Shown here piece by piece: positions 1-10,820 of a stretch of DNA of 64,000 bases; position 1 is the first letter of the stretch, and every line of letters starts with the position of its first letter. A program made the translations under genes and the position numbers. The stretch covers positions 371,661 through 435,660 of the forward strand of contig NZ_VOBQ01000002.1 of assembly GCF_007833165.1 (NCBI RefSeq), read 5' to 3'. The notes beneath the pieces are model-generated. The model did no database searches and was not told where the DNA came from. It saw nothing but the letters and a program-made list of their open reading frames with translations. The stretch comes from Caenimonas sedimenti (lineage in GTDB: Bacteria > Pseudomonadota > Gammaproteobacteria > Burkholderiales > Burkholderiaceae_C).

Positions 1-1000
<1,000 letters not shown>

Positions 1001-1291
1001 TCAGACACCTTCGATGACGACCATGCGCATGATCGCGGCGCCCTGCCGCGATGCCCGGGCCGCGGCGTATTCGGGTGAATCGTTGAACGCCTTGGCCTGT
1101 TCCACCGACGGGAACTTGAGCAGCACCACGCGGTCCGGCGTCCAGTCACCTTCGAGCACCTCCGTGGCCCCGCCGCGCACGCACACTTCAGCGCCGTGCG
1201 CCTTCATGGCGATGGTGGAGAGCTTCTTGTACTCCTCGTACTGCTCGGGGTTGGTGACGCGGACGTTCGCGAGGATGTAGGCGCTAGGCAA
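1001..1291 (-). CDS. DUF1330 domain protein
   Basis: A 96-residue cytoplasmic protein of the DUF1330 family, a dimeric ferredoxin-like alpha/beta barrel fold with no settled function. It begins [20 protein letters not shown] and carries the family-typical section near residues 60-85 ([18 protein letters not shown]). The start is a TTG at 1289-1291, inside the last codons of kdsA (8-base overlap), so translation is probably coupled. It sits between kdsA and eno. No catalytic role can be assigned from sequence. Confidence 0.85.
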   Translation of the reverse strand: MPSAYILANVRVTNPEQYEEYKKLSTIAMKAHGAEVCVRGGATEVLEGDWTPDRVVLLKFPSVEQAKAFNDSPEYAAARASRQGAAIMRMVVIEGV

Positions 1292-2137
1292 AGTCGTTCT
1301 CCAGGTAGCCGTTCTTCTTGGTGACGCGGTCCAGCGCCACCAGCGTTTCGAGCAGGGCCTTCATGTGCTTGAGCGGCACGGCGTTCGGGCCATCCGACAG
1401 GGCCTTGGCCGGATCGGGGTGTGTTTCCATGAACACGCCGGCCACGCCGACGGCGATGGCCGCGCGGGCCAGCACCGGCACGAACTCGCGCTGGCCGCCG
1501 GAGCTGGTGCCCTGGCCGCCCGGTAACTGCACGGAGTGGGTGGCGTCGAACACCACCGGCGCGCCGGTGTCGCGCATGATGGCGAGCGAGCGCATGTCGC
1601 TCACCAGGTTGTTGTAGCCGAAGCTGGCGCCGCGTTCGCAGGCCAGGAAGCTGTCTTCCGGCAAGCCCTTCTCGCGCGCGGCATCGCGGGCCTTCTGGAT
1701 CACGTTCTTCATGTCGCCGGGCGCGAGGAACTGGCCCTTCTTGATGTTGACCGGCTTGCCCGACTGCGCGACGGCGCGGATGAAGTCGGTCTGGCGGCAC
1801 AGGAAGGCCGGCGTCTGCAGCACGTCCACCACCTCGGCGACCCTCGGAATCTCGGCTTCGGTGTGCACGTCGGTGATGATGGGAACCTTCAGTTCCTTCT
1901 TCACCTTGCCGAGGATCTCCAGGCCGCGTTCCATGCCCGGCCCGCGGAAGCTGGTGCCGGACGAGCGGTTCGCCTTGTCGTAGCTGCTCTTGAAGATGAA
2001 GGGGATGCCGAGCGCGGCGGTCATCTCCTTCAACTGGCCCGCCACGTCGAATTGCAGTTGCTCGGATTCGACGACGCAGGGCCCGGCGATCAGGAAGAAG
2101 GGCTGGTTCAGCCCCGCTTCGAACCCGCACAGTTTCA

Positions 2138-2138
<1 letters not shown>
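1284..2138 (-). CDS. kdsA: 3-deoxy-8-phosphooctulonate synthase (KDO-8-P synthase)
   Basis: Condenses phosphoenolpyruvate with arabinose 5-phosphate to KDO-8-phosphate, the first committed step to the inner-core sugar of lipopolysaccharide. The 284-residue length is normal. Recognisable family blocks are the N-terminal [23 protein letters not shown] near residue 60 and [12 protein letters not shown] near residue 165. The ATG at 2136-2138 shares one base with the pyrG stop (TGATG), so an in-frame extension upstream that reads through the end of pyrG was rejected. It is the second gene of the pyrG-kdsA-DUF1330-eno run. Confidence 0.96.
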
Positions 2139-3901
<1,763 letters not shown>

Positions 3902-3935
3902 TCAACCTGGAATCCGCCGGCTCGTCCTGGCTCGC

Positions 3936-5009
3936 ATGTACCGAAACATCCAACTGCTGCGCGCGGCCGGCGCGCTGCTGGTCTTCCTGCACCACGTGCG
4001 GGAGCACTACGCCAATATCGGCGGCACGAATCCCGTCCTGAAGGGCTTCATGGACTTCGGCTATGCCGGCGTCGACCTGTTCTTCGTCATCAGCGGCTTC
4101 ATCATGATGCACCTGATCACGGACGGCCCGGAGCACGAACGCGTGCCATGGAAGTTCCTTGGCCGGCGCCTGGTCAGGATCTATTTCTGGTACTGGCCAT
4201 GCCTGCTGCTCGGGTACGTCCAGTTGTTGCTCGCCGAACCGGGACGGTTGGCGCAGGTGAGCGTCCTGGATTCGATCTTCCTCACCAGCATCACGCCGGA
4301 CCGGCTGATCATCTTCGTCTCGTGGTCCCTGAGCTACGAGTTGCTGTTCTACGCGGCGACTTCACTGCTGCTGTTCGTGCGGGCCACCTGGGTCCCGCGC
4401 ATCGTCACGGCCGCGCTGACGCTGCAGATCGCCTATACGGTCATCGCTCCGTACCAGGAGGGCACTTTCCTGGCGTTTCTGGTGAGCCCCTTCAACATCG
4501 AATTCCTGATGGGTTGCCAGCTTTTCTTCTGGAGGCGCGCGGTGGCGCGCTACGGACACGAGGTGCTGCTGCTGGCCCTCGCGGCCTTCTTCATCTGGCT
4601 GGGCGTGCGGTTCGCCATCACCAGCACCCTGATGCGTGTTCCCAGTTTCGGTCTGGGCGCACTGTTCATCGTTGCCCTCGCTCTGCGCCTGGAGGCCAGG
4701 GGGCGTTTCGTGGCGGGACGCGCCCTGGTCGCGGCGGGGGAGGCGTCGTACACCCTGTACCTGACGCACCTGGCCTTCATCTCGGTCTTCGTCTTCGCCG
4801 ACATCGGCGCGTGGCTGGCGCGCATCGGCGGCCTCGGCCGGGAGATCGGCTTCCTGGCGTTCGTGCTGGCGATGGTGTGGCTCTGCATCATCGTGAACCG
4901 GCACGTGGAAATGCCCCTGGTGCGCTGGGGCCACCGCCTGTTCCGGTTGAACGGCAGCACGCGCCGAACGGGGAACAGCCTGGCGACTCGCGCTACCATC
5001 CCGCCATGA
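3936..5009 (+). CDS. Acyltransferase family 3 membrane protein (OafA/YrhL type)
   Basis: A 357-residue polytopic inner-membrane protein with about ten hydrophobic segments. The N-terminal block YRNIQLLRAAGALLVFLHH is typical of acyltransferase-3 proteins, which move acetyl or other acyl groups onto extracytoplasmic sugars. FDFG-like spacing followed by GVDLFFVISGF (residues ~50-60) is another family hallmark. The true substrate cannot be read from the sequence. Its stop overlaps the coaBC ATG by four bases (ATGA), so it is cotranscribed with coaBC and dut although the functions look unrelated. It may modify O-antigen, capsule or another surface glycan. Confidence 0.85.
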   Translation: MYRNIQLLRAAGALLVFLHHVREHYANIGGTNPVLKGFMDFGYAGVDLFFVISGFIMMHLITDGPEHERVPWKFLGRRLVRIYFWYWPCLLLGYVQLLLAEPGRLAQVSVLDSIFLTSITPDRLIIFVSWSLSYELLFYAATSLLLFVRATWVPRIVTAALTLQIAYTVIAPYQEGTFLAFLVSPFNIEFLMGCQLFFWRRAVARYGHEVLLLALAAFFIWLGVRFAITSTLMRVPSFGLGALFIVALALRLEARGRFVAGRALVAAGEASYTLYLTHLAFISVFVFADIGAWLARIGGLGREIGFLAFVLAMVWLCIIVNRHVEMPLVRWGHRLFRLNGSTRRTGNSLATRATIPP

Positions 5010-6217
5010 ACGACCTGGCCGGCAAGCACATCGTCCTCGGGCTCACCGGCGGCATCGCCTGCTACAAGTCGGCGGAGTTGTGCCGCGGGTTGGTGAAAGA
5101 GGGGGCGACGGTCCAGGTCGTGATGACCGAAGCGGCGGAGCAGTTCATCACCGCCGTGACCATGCAGGCCTTGTCGGGGCGCAGCGTCTACACCTCGCAG
5201 TGGGATGGCCGCGAAGCCAACAACATGCCGCACATCAACCTGTCCCGCGAGGCCGATGCCATCCTGATCGCGCCCTGCAGCGCCGATTTCATCGCGCGGC
5301 TGGTGCAGGGCCGCTCGGACGAGCTGTTGAGCCTGCTGTGCCTGGCTCGGCCGATCCACAAGGTGCCGCTGCTGATCGCGCCCGCCATGAACCGCGAGAT
5401 GTGGGCTCACCCCGCCACGCAGCGCAACATGGCGCAGCTGGCCGCGGATGGCGCCACGCTGCTGGGCGTGGGCACGGGCGACCAGGCCTGCGGCGAGACG
5501 GGCGACGGCCGCATGCTCGAGCCGCAGCAGTTGCTGGAAGACCTGATCGCGTTTTTCCAGCCCAAGGCGCTGGCCGGCAAGCGGGTGGTCGTGACGGCTG
5601 GCCCGACCTTCGAGGCGCTGGACCCGATCCGCGGCATCACCAACCATTCGTCGGGCAAGATGGGGTTCGCCATCGCGCGCGCGGCGCGTGAAGCCGGCGC
5701 CGACGTGACGCTGGTGGCGGGGCCGGTGAGCCTGGGCACGCCGCGTGGCGTGGCCCGCGTCGACGTGAAGTCCGCCCGCCAGATGCTGGACGCCACACTG
5801 GCGGCCGTGCCCGCGGCCGACATCTTCGTCGCGACCGCCGCGGTCGCCGACTGGCGGCCCGACACCCAGGCGGACCAGAAGATCAAGAAGGACGGCAGCG
5901 GCAGGGCCCCGACCGTTTCCTTCACGGAGAATCCCGACATCCTGCTCACCGTGGCGCAGAGCGAACGGGCCCGCCAGGGCGCATTGTTCTGCGTCGGCTT
6001 CGCCGCCGAGAGCCATGACCTGGTCACCCATGCCAAGGCCAAGCGCGAGCGCAAGGGCATCCCGCTGCTGGTGGGCAACATCGGCCCGCTCACCTTCGGC
6101 CAGGACGACAACCAGATGCTGCTGGTGGACGCGCAGGGGGTGCGGGAGCTGCCGCGCGCCTCCAAGCTCACGCTGGCCCGCCAACTGATCCACGAAATCG
6201 CACAACGACTCCCATGA
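5006..6217 (+). CDS. coaBC: Bifunctional phosphopantothenoylcysteine decarboxylase / phosphopantothenate-cysteine ligase
   Basis: Catalyses two steps of coenzyme A synthesis: CTP-dependent joining of cysteine to 4'-phosphopantothenate and FMN-dependent decarboxylation to 4'-phosphopantetheine. The 403 residues divide into an N-terminal flavoprotein domain ([14 protein letters not shown]; catalytic His in [16 protein letters not shown]) and a C-terminal ligase domain from about residue 190 ([26 protein letters not shown]). The ATG at 5006 follows the acyltransferase with a 4-base overlap. The stop overlaps dut by four bases. Confidence 0.96.
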   Translation: MNDLAGKHIVLGLTGGIACYKSAELCRGLVKEGATVQVVMTEAAEQFITAVTMQALSGRSVYTSQWDGREANNMPHINLSREADAILIAPCSADFIARLVQGRSDELLSLLCLARPIHKVPLLIAPAMNREMWAHPATQRNMAQLAADGATLLGVGTGDQACGETGDGRMLEPQQLLEDLIAFFQPKALAGKRVVVTAGPTFEALDPIRGITNHSSGKMGFAIARAAREAGADVTLVAGPVSLGTPRGVARVDVKSARQMLDATLAAVPAADIFVATAAVADWRPDTQADQKIKKDGSGRAPTVSFTENPDILLTVAQSERARQGALFCVGFAAESHDLVTHAKAKRERKGIPLLVGNIGPLTFGQDDNQMLLVDAQGVRELPRASKLTLARQLIHEIAQRLP

Positions 6218-6660
6218 AGATCGACGTCAAGATCCTCGACCCGCGCATGGTCGACCAGCTTCCCGCGTATGCCACGTCCGGCAGCGCGGGGCTCGACCTG
6301 CGCGCGTGCATCGAGGCGCCGCTGGTGCTGGAGCCCAACGCCTGGCAGCTGGTGCCGACTGGCATCGCCATCTGGCTGAAAGACCCGGGCTACGCCGCCC
6401 TGATCCTGCCGCGCTCGGGCCTGGGCCACAAGCACGGCATCGTGCTGGGCAACCTGGTGGGCCTGATCGACAGCGACTACCAGGGGCAATTGATGGTGAG
6501 TGCATGGAACCGCAGTCCCACCGCTTTCACCATCCAGCCGATGGAGCGGCTGGCTCAACTGGTCATCGTGCCGGTGCAGCAGGCGGAGTTCCGCGTGGTC
6601 GATGAATTCCCAGCGAGCGAGCGCGGCGCGGGCGGCTACGGCTCCACCGGCAAGCACTGA
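6214..6660 (+). CDS. dut: dUTP diphosphatase
   Basis: Hydrolyses dUTP to dUMP, keeping uracil out of DNA and supplying thymidylate synthesis. The 148-residue trimeric dUTPase shows the family motifs in order: SAGLDLRA (motif 1), [12 protein letters not shown] (motif 2), [14 protein letters not shown] (motif 3, with the catalytic Asp), ERLAQLV (motif 4) and the C-terminal flexible arm [10 protein letters not shown] (motif 5). It is coupled to coaBC by an ATGA overlap; a coaBC-dut pairing is common in proteobacteria. Confidence 0.97.
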   Translation: MKIDVKILDPRMVDQLPAYATSGSAGLDLRACIEAPLVLEPNAWQLVPTGIAIWLKDPGYAALILPRSGLGHKHGIVLGNLVGLIDSDYQGQLMVSAWNRSPTAFTIQPMERLAQLVIVPVQQAEFRVVDEFPASERGAGGYGSTGKH

Positions 6661-6665
6661 AACGA

Positions 6666-6684
6666 AGGCAGCGTCCGGCTGCCT
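6666..6684 (+). terminator. Weak hairpin after dut
   Basis: A 7-base stem AGGCAGC/GCTGCCT with a 5-base loop starts six bases after the dut stop. There is no T-run, so it is at most a weak or Rho-assisted terminator or a 3' stability stem. Confidence 0.3.
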
Positions 6685-6812
6685 CTGCAACACACTCCTA
6701 CAACGAGTAGGGCATTTGACTGCGTGCGAACGCGGCCCGGAATGGCTTCAATGGCAACCACAGGGCCTGCGGTGCGCAGGCATGTGTCCTAACCATTCAA
6801 AGGAGAATTTCC

Positions 6813-7301
6813 ATGCGCCAGATTTCCCGCCTGCCCGCCCTCGTCACGGGTGCCGTCATGGTGTCCATGCTCGCCGCCTGCGCGAACCCGACGATGCCTG
6901 TCTCGCAGACCTATCCCAGCTACCCGAACTCCACCTATCCCGTGGCCGGCGTCGAGTATGGCCGCATCGTGAACATCGAGTACCTGCCGGTGGGGACCAC
7001 CGCGCCGCGCAGCTCCGGCATCCTGGGTGCCGTGGTCGGTGGCGTGGCGGGCGCCGCGCTGGGCAGCCTGATCGGCGGCGGCACGGGCCGCACGGCCGCG
7101 ACGGTGCTGGGTGGCGTGGCCGGCGCGGCCGTCGGCAACAACATCGCGCGCAACAACCAGGGCGTGACGACGGCCCCTGGCTACCGCATCACCATGCAGT
7201 CCGACCAGGGCGTGACCCGCACGTATGAAGTGCCGGCCACGGGTGATCTGCAGGTGGGTGACCGTGTCCGCATCGATGGCGGCGTGATCTACCGCGCGTA
7301 A
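6813..7301 (+). CDS. Glycine-zipper outer-membrane lipoprotein (SlyB/Pcp-like)
   Basis: A 162-residue predicted lipoprotein. The signal peptide ends in the lipobox LAAC with Cys23 as the lipidation site. Residues ~68-110 hold two glycine-zipper membrane segments (GILGAVVGGVAGAALGSLIG and ATVLGGVAGAAVGN), the mark of the SlyB/OmpA-like glycine-zipper family. The C-terminal ~50 residues form a small beta domain ending VGDRVRIDGGVIYRA. Family members help keep the outer membrane intact under stress. An AAGGAGA ribosome site precedes the ATG. It stands alone between dut and a convergent FKBP gene. Confidence 0.85.
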   Translation: MRQISRLPALVTGAVMVSMLAACANPTMPVSQTYPSYPNSTYPVAGVEYGRIVNIEYLPVGTTAPRSSGILGAVVGGVAGAALGSLIGGGTGRTAATVLGGVAGAAVGNNIARNNQGVTTAPGYRITMQSDQGVTRTYEVPATGDLQVGDRVRIDGGVIYRA

Positions 7302-7335
7302 CGGACGATAAGGTCACAGACGATAACGCGCTACG

Positions 7336-7356
7336 GGGCCGGCTTGGCGCCGGCCC
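7336..7356. terminator. Hairpin between convergent genes
   Basis: The 8-base arms GGGCCGGC and GCCGGCCC with loop TTGGC lie between the lipoprotein stop and the FKBP stop. It could end transcription in both directions, but neither side carries a clear T-run. Confidence 0.35.
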
Positions 7357-7357
7357 G

Positions 7358-7858
7358 CTACGCGCGTCCTTCGACTCTGAAGAAGCCTGTTCCGGCTGAC
7401 TGCCGTTCGGCCTCTTCCTCCGTCGGCTCGCGCACGCCTTCCACCTTCAGGTGCAGGCGCAGCGCGATGCCGGCGAGCGGGTGATTGCCATCGAGCACCA
7501 CGTGCTCGGGATAGATTTCCGTGACCACATAGATCTTGTCCCCGGGCGCATCCTGGCTGGTCGCGCCGGGCGGCAGGCCTTCGAACGTCAGGCCTTCGGT
7601 CAACTCCGCCGGGAACACGCTGCGCGGTTCCAGGAACACCAGTTGTTCGTCGTAGTCGCCGAAGGCGTCCTCGGGTTCGAGATGCAGGTCGACGCGGTCG
7701 CCCGCCGCATGGCCCTGCAGCGCCTCCTCGATCTTGGCGAGCAGGTCCTTGCCGCCGACGAAGAATTCCACGGGTTCGTCCAGCTGGTCGAGTTCCTCGC
7801 CCAGCGTGTCCTTCAGCGTCCAGGTCAGCGCGACCACGCAGCGGGGTGTGATTTCCAT
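7358..7858 (-). CDS. FKBP-type peptidyl-prolyl isomerase, SlyD-like
   Basis: A 166-residue cytoplasmic protein related to SlyD/FklB peptidyl-prolyl isomerases, which speed cis-trans proline isomerisation and act as folding helpers. It has the FKBP opening segments (TWTLKDTLGEELDQ, then VEFFVGGKDLLAKIEEAL), the inserted-flap region around residues 75-125 and the returning strand DGNHPLAGIALRLHLKVE, in which DGNHPLAG is the SlyD-family signature. SlyD's histidine-rich metal tail is missing. The ATG at 7858 begins MEITPRCVV; the frame extends upstream into the opposite-strand oxygenase gene but without homology. It is divergent from that gene with 22 bases between starts. Confidence 0.85.
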   Translation of the reverse strand: MEITPRCVVALTWTLKDTLGEELDQLDEPVEFFVGGKDLLAKIEEALQGHAAGDRVDLHLEPEDAFGDYDEQLVFLEPRSVFPAELTEGLTFEGLPPGATSQDAPGDKIYVVTEIYPEHVVLDGNHPLAGIALRLHLKVEGVREPTEEEAERQSAGTGFFRVEGRA

Positions 7859-7880
7859 AGGAGAATTGTCCCAGATCACG

Positions 7881-9005
7881 ATGGACACCACACGACCCCT
7901 TCCGCTGCTGGGCGGCCTGTCACCGGACCACTTCATGCGGCGGCACTGGCAGAAGAAGCCTTTGCTGGTGCGCCAGGCCGTCCCTGGGCTGCAGCCCCTG
8001 CTCACGCGGCAGGCATTGTTCGCGCTCGCCGCACGCGACGACGTGGAGTCGCGCCTGGTGGCCCGCGAAGGCCGGTCCTGGCGGCTGCGGCGGGGGCCGT
8101 TCGGCCGGCGTGCGTTGCCGCCCGTGTCGCGGCCGGACTGGACGCTGCTGGTGCAGGGCGTCGACCTCCATGAGCCGACGGCGCACACGCTCCTGCGCGC
8201 CTTCGACTTCATTCCCGCGGTCCGGCTGGACGACCTCATGATCAGCTGGGCCAGCGACGGCGGCGGCGTCGGGCCGCATTTCGACAGCTACGACGTGTTC
8301 CTGCTGCAGGCGCAGGGGCGGCGCCGCTGGCGCATCGGCCGCCAGCGTGACCTGACGCTGCGTGACGACGTGCCGCTCAAGGTGCTGGCGAACTTCGAGC
8401 CCGAGCAGGAATACGTGCTCGAGCCAGGCGACATGCTCTACCTTCCGCCGCGCTACGCCCACGACGGCACGGCGGTGGGCGAATGCCAGACCTATTCGAT
8501 CGGGTTCCGCGCGCCGGCCCGCGGCGAACTCGCCCGCGAGCTGCTGCAACGCATCGCCGACGAGGCTGGCGAGCTCGGCGACCAGCTGTACCGCGACGCG
8601 GGCCAGGAGGCCACGGCAGCACCGGGCGAGCTGCCGCCGGCGTTGCGCGCGTTCGCGCAGGACGCGCTGGCCGCGGCGCTGAAGGATCCGCGCGCCCTGG
8701 ACCGCGCGCTGGGGGAATATCTCACCGAGCCCAAGCCGGATGTCTGGTTCGAAGCCGGCCAGGCGCGGCGCGGCGGCGGTGTCACACTCGACGCGCGCAC
8801 GCGCATGCTGTACGACCAGGCGCATGTCTTCGTCAATGGCGACAGCTGGCGGGCGGGCGGGCGCGACGCGCGGCTGTTGCAACGCCTGGCCGACCGGCGC
8901 AAGCTGGAGGCTGCGGAGCTGCGGGGCGCCAGCGAAGGCGCGCAGGAATTGCTGGCCCAGTGGTGCGAAGCCGGCTGGGCCCATGCCGAAGGAGAGAAGC
9001 GATGA
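7881..9005 (+). CDS. roxA: JmjC/cupin oxygenase, YcfD/RoxA-like ribosomal protein hydroxylase
   Basis: A 374-residue 2-oxoglutarate- and Fe(II)-dependent oxygenase. In E. coli the family member YcfD hydroxylates an arginine of ribosomal protein uL16. The N-terminus LGGLSPDHFMRRHWQKKPLLVRQA is the standard opening of this cupin-4 family. The iron site is visible as the His and Asp in VGPHFDSYDVF and the distal His in LPPRYAHDG. The C-terminal ~170 residues match the winged-helix dimer region in position. The start at 7881 has a normal N-terminus. The stop overlaps the next gene by ATGA. That uL16 is the substrate here is inferred from the family. Confidence 0.88.
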   Translation: MDTTRPLPLLGGLSPDHFMRRHWQKKPLLVRQAVPGLQPLLTRQALFALAARDDVESRLVAREGRSWRLRRGPFGRRALPPVSRPDWTLLVQGVDLHEPTAHTLLRAFDFIPAVRLDDLMISWASDGGGVGPHFDSYDVFLLQAQGRRRWRIGRQRDLTLRDDVPLKVLANFEPEQEYVLEPGDMLYLPPRYAHDGTAVGECQTYSIGFRAPARGELARELLQRIADEAGELGDQLYRDAGQEATAAPGELPPALRAFAQDALAAALKDPRALDRALGEYLTEPKPDVWFEAGQARRGGGVTLDARTRMLYDQAHVFVNGDSWRAGGRDARLLQRLADRRKLEAAELRGASEGAQELLAQWCEAGWAHAEGEKR

Positions 9006-9520
9006 CCGAGATGACCGAACAGATGAGCGCGGAGCCCACCGGCATGCCGTCGCGGCGCTTCGAGGGCCGGGAAGACTTCCGCCAGCTCGTGCGGGATGCA
9101 CTGGCCTGCGCCGGCCGCGAAGGCTGGCGCGAGATCATCCTGTCGGATCCGACCTTCGAGGATTGGCCGTTGGGCGAACGGGCCGTCACGGAGTCCCTGC
9201 AGGCGTGGTCCAGCAGCGGCCGCAAGATCACCCTGCTGGCGAAGAACTACGACGAGGTGCTGCGCAAGCACGCGCGTTTCGTCCAATGGCGAACCACCTG
9301 GTCGCACATCATCACGGCGATGGCGGTGCCATCGGCCGATCCGCTGGAACTCCCCAGCGCGATCTGGAGCCCTGCGTGGGCACTGGAGCGCCGAGACATC
9401 GACAACAGCGCCGGCTTCTGCGGCGGCGAACCCGACCGGCGGGTGCTGGCGCGCGAGCTGCTCAACGAGTGGCTGCGCAAGGCCACGCCGTCGTTCCCCG
9501 CGACGAAGCTCGGCCTCTGA
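9002..9520 (+). CDS. Conserved hypothetical protein
   Basis: A 172-residue soluble protein with no signal peptide or membrane segment. Visible features are a central alpha/beta stretch (REGWREIILSDPTFEDWPLGERAV) and a conserved-looking tail (NSAGFCGGEPDRRVLARELLNEWL). The first part, which reads like a site responding to an operation on a D-x-x-F-x-D-W-P-L motif, resembles small betaproteobacterial proteins distantly related to phospholipase-D-like folds, but I cannot confirm this. It is translationally coupled (ATGA) to the ribosomal oxygenase, so a shared process is possible. Confidence 0.75.
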   Translation: MTEMTEQMSAEPTGMPSRRFEGREDFRQLVRDALACAGREGWREIILSDPTFEDWPLGERAVTESLQAWSSSGRKITLLAKNYDEVLRKHARFVQWRTTWSHIITAMAVPSADPLELPSAIWSPAWALERRDIDNSAGFCGGEPDRRVLARELLNEWLRKATPSFPATKLGL

Positions 9521-9559
9521 ACGGCCAGCGGGGATCCCCGACGAAACATGGATGCCGCA

Positions 9560-9565
9560 TATAAT
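9560..9565 (+). promoter_or_regulatory. Probable -10 element of the Ala/Pro lipoprotein gene
   Basis: A perfect TATAAT lies 79 bases before the ATG of the small lipoprotein gene. No convincing -35 hexamer is visible upstream; the nearest window reads CCCGAC. Confidence 0.45.
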
Positions 9566-9643
9566 CGGAGGCTGAGCTGGGATGGGGTTTCTCATTCGGC
9601 TCGATTCTGAAATAGCTCGTCCCCCCCACTCAAGGAAACTGAA

Positions 9644-9934
9644 ATGAAGAACACGCTCGTTCTGGCCACGCTGGTTGCAGCCGCCGCGCTGGCCGCTTGT
9701 GGCAAGACCGAAACGCCGGCTCCGGCGCCTGCCCCGGCTCCCGCCGCTGCGCCGGCCCCGGCTCCCGCGCCCGCCCCGGCTGCTGCTCCCGCTGCCGCCC
9801 CGGCCGCCGATGCCGCCTCCGCTGCTGCCGGTGCCGCTTCGGCCGCCGCTGGTGCCGCGACGGGTGCCGCCTCGGCCGCCGCTGGTGCCGCGTCCGCCCA
9901 GAACAACTCCGCGCCTGGCGGCGGCACGAAGTAA
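9644..9934 (+). CDS. Small Ala/Pro-rich lipoprotein
   Basis: A 96-residue protein with a 19-residue signal peptide and lipobox ALAAC (lipidated Cys19) followed by GKTETPAP. The mature part is low-complexity: a run of Ala-Pro dipeptides (residues ~25-55), then Ala/Ser/Gly repeats (about three AAxGAAS-type units) and the tail NNSAPGGGTK. No folded domain is expected. It is probably a spacer-like envelope protein, or a small lipoprotein like those that appear often in Comamonadaceae genomes. An AAGGAA ribosome site sits before the ATG, a TATAAT upstream and a strong terminator after it, so it is a single-gene unit. Confidence 0.8.
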   Translation: MKNTLVLATLVAAAALAACGKTETPAPAPAPAPAAAPAPAPAPAPAAAPAAAPAADAASAAAGAASAAAGAATGAASAAAGAASAQNNSAPGGGTK

Positions 9935-9951
9935 TTCGCCCCCTGCCAATG

Positions 9952-9978
9952 AAAAAGCCGCCTCCGGGCGGCTTTTTT
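9952..9978. terminator. Bidirectional Rho-independent terminator
   Basis: The stem GCCGCC/GGCGGC (9957-9962 and 9967-9972) with a TCCG loop is flanked by AAAAA on the left and TTTTTT on the right. It serves the lipoprotein gene on the plus strand and, by symmetry, the metallo-hydrolase gene ending at 10001 on the minus strand. Confidence 0.9.
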
Positions 9979-10000
9979 CATGCCTCGGCCGTGGCCCTCT

Positions 10001-10777
10001 TCAGGCCACCAGCCACTCACTGCCCTGCGGCCCGCTCGCCACGTGGATCTCCTCCGCCGGCCAGGCCAGCGCATCGGCCAGGGCCTGCCGCGCCAGGGCG
10101 GGCGTGTTGTTCTGCTCGCTCAGGTGCGCTGCCACCACCTGCTTCAGGCCGCCAGGCAGCAGGGAGCGTGCCAGCGCGGCGGAGGCGCTGTTGGCCAGGT
10201 GCCCCCAGCCCCCGCCGACGCGGCGCTTCAGGAAGGGCGGGTACGTCGACGCCAGCAGCATCTGCTCGTCATGGTTGCATTCGAGCACCAGCGTGCCGCA
10301 GCCCTCCAGGTGCTGCTGGACGTGCGGGGAAACGTGCCCCAGGTCGGTCAGCACGCCCAGGCGCGCATCGCCATCGGTACAGCTGAGCTGCAAAGGCTCC
10401 CGCGCATCGTGCGGCACGGTGAAGGGGCGGACGCGCAATGGGCCGACATCGATTTCCTCGCCATCGCACGCGAGGCGCAACAGGCCCTCGAAATCGGGCC
10501 GCCCGATGGCGTCGTAGGTGCCCGTGCTCATCCACACCGGGATGCGCTCGCGCACGGCAAGCTGGCGGGCGCAGCCGATGTGGTCGCCGTGCTCGTGCGT
10601 GATGAAGATGGCATCGACCTGGTCGGCCAGCATGCCGGCGGCTGCCAGCCGCTTGTCGAGCTCCTTGATGCCCAGGCCGCAGTCGACAAGCAGGTGCGCC
10701 ATCTGCGTGCCGCAACGGGCCTGGATGACGGTGGCGTTGCCCGAACTCCCGCTACCTAAAGACTTGAATTTCAACAT
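10001..10777 (-). CDS. MBL-fold metallo-hydrolase (YycJ/WalJ-like)
   Basis: A 258-residue cytoplasmic metallo-beta-lactamase-fold protein. The two-metal motif is visible as THEHGDHIG near residue 60; the N-terminus LKFKSLGSGSSGNATVIQ is the usual opening of the YycJ/WalJ group, proposed to be exonuclease-type hydrolases. The later His ligands lie in LECNHDEQML and VAAHLSEQNN. It is the last gene of the minus-strand run that includes dapA and bamC, 43 bases after bamC with a perfect hairpin between them. Confidence 0.86.
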   Translation of the reverse strand: MLKFKSLGSGSSGNATVIQARCGTQMAHLLVDCGLGIKELDKRLAAAGMLADQVDAIFITHEHGDHIGCARQLAVRERIPVWMSTGTYDAIGRPDFEGLLRLACDGEEIDVGPLRVRPFTVPHDAREPLQLSCTDGDARLGVLTDLGHVSPHVQQHLEGCGTLVLECNHDEQMLLASTYPPFLKRRVGGGWGHLANSASAALARSLLPGGLKQVVAAHLSEQNNTPALARQALADALAWPAEEIHVASGPQGSEWLVA

Positions 10778-10784
10778 CCGAAGG

Positions 10785-10805
10785 ACGAGGCGCGCAGCGC
10801 CTCGT
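10785..10805. other. Perfect 9-base hairpin between bamC and the hydrolase gene
   Basis: The arms ACGAGGCGC and GCGCCTCGT with loop GCA fill half of the 43-base gap between the bamC stop and the start of the downstream metallo-hydrolase. Neither strand carries a T-run, so an RNA-processing or partial attenuation stem seems more likely than a full terminator. Confidence 0.45.
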
Positions 10806-10820
10806 TATCGTCCGTTTCTC

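Noticed and set aside
7734..7880. An upstream extension of the oxygenase gene
   Set aside because: It reads through the opposite-strand FKBP start; the family N-terminus begins at 7881.
9715..9900. Repeated GC-rich units that might suggest a repeat array
   Set aside because: They encode Ala/Pro repeats in a clear lipoprotein reading frame, with no spacers of fixed length, so this is not a CRISPR array.
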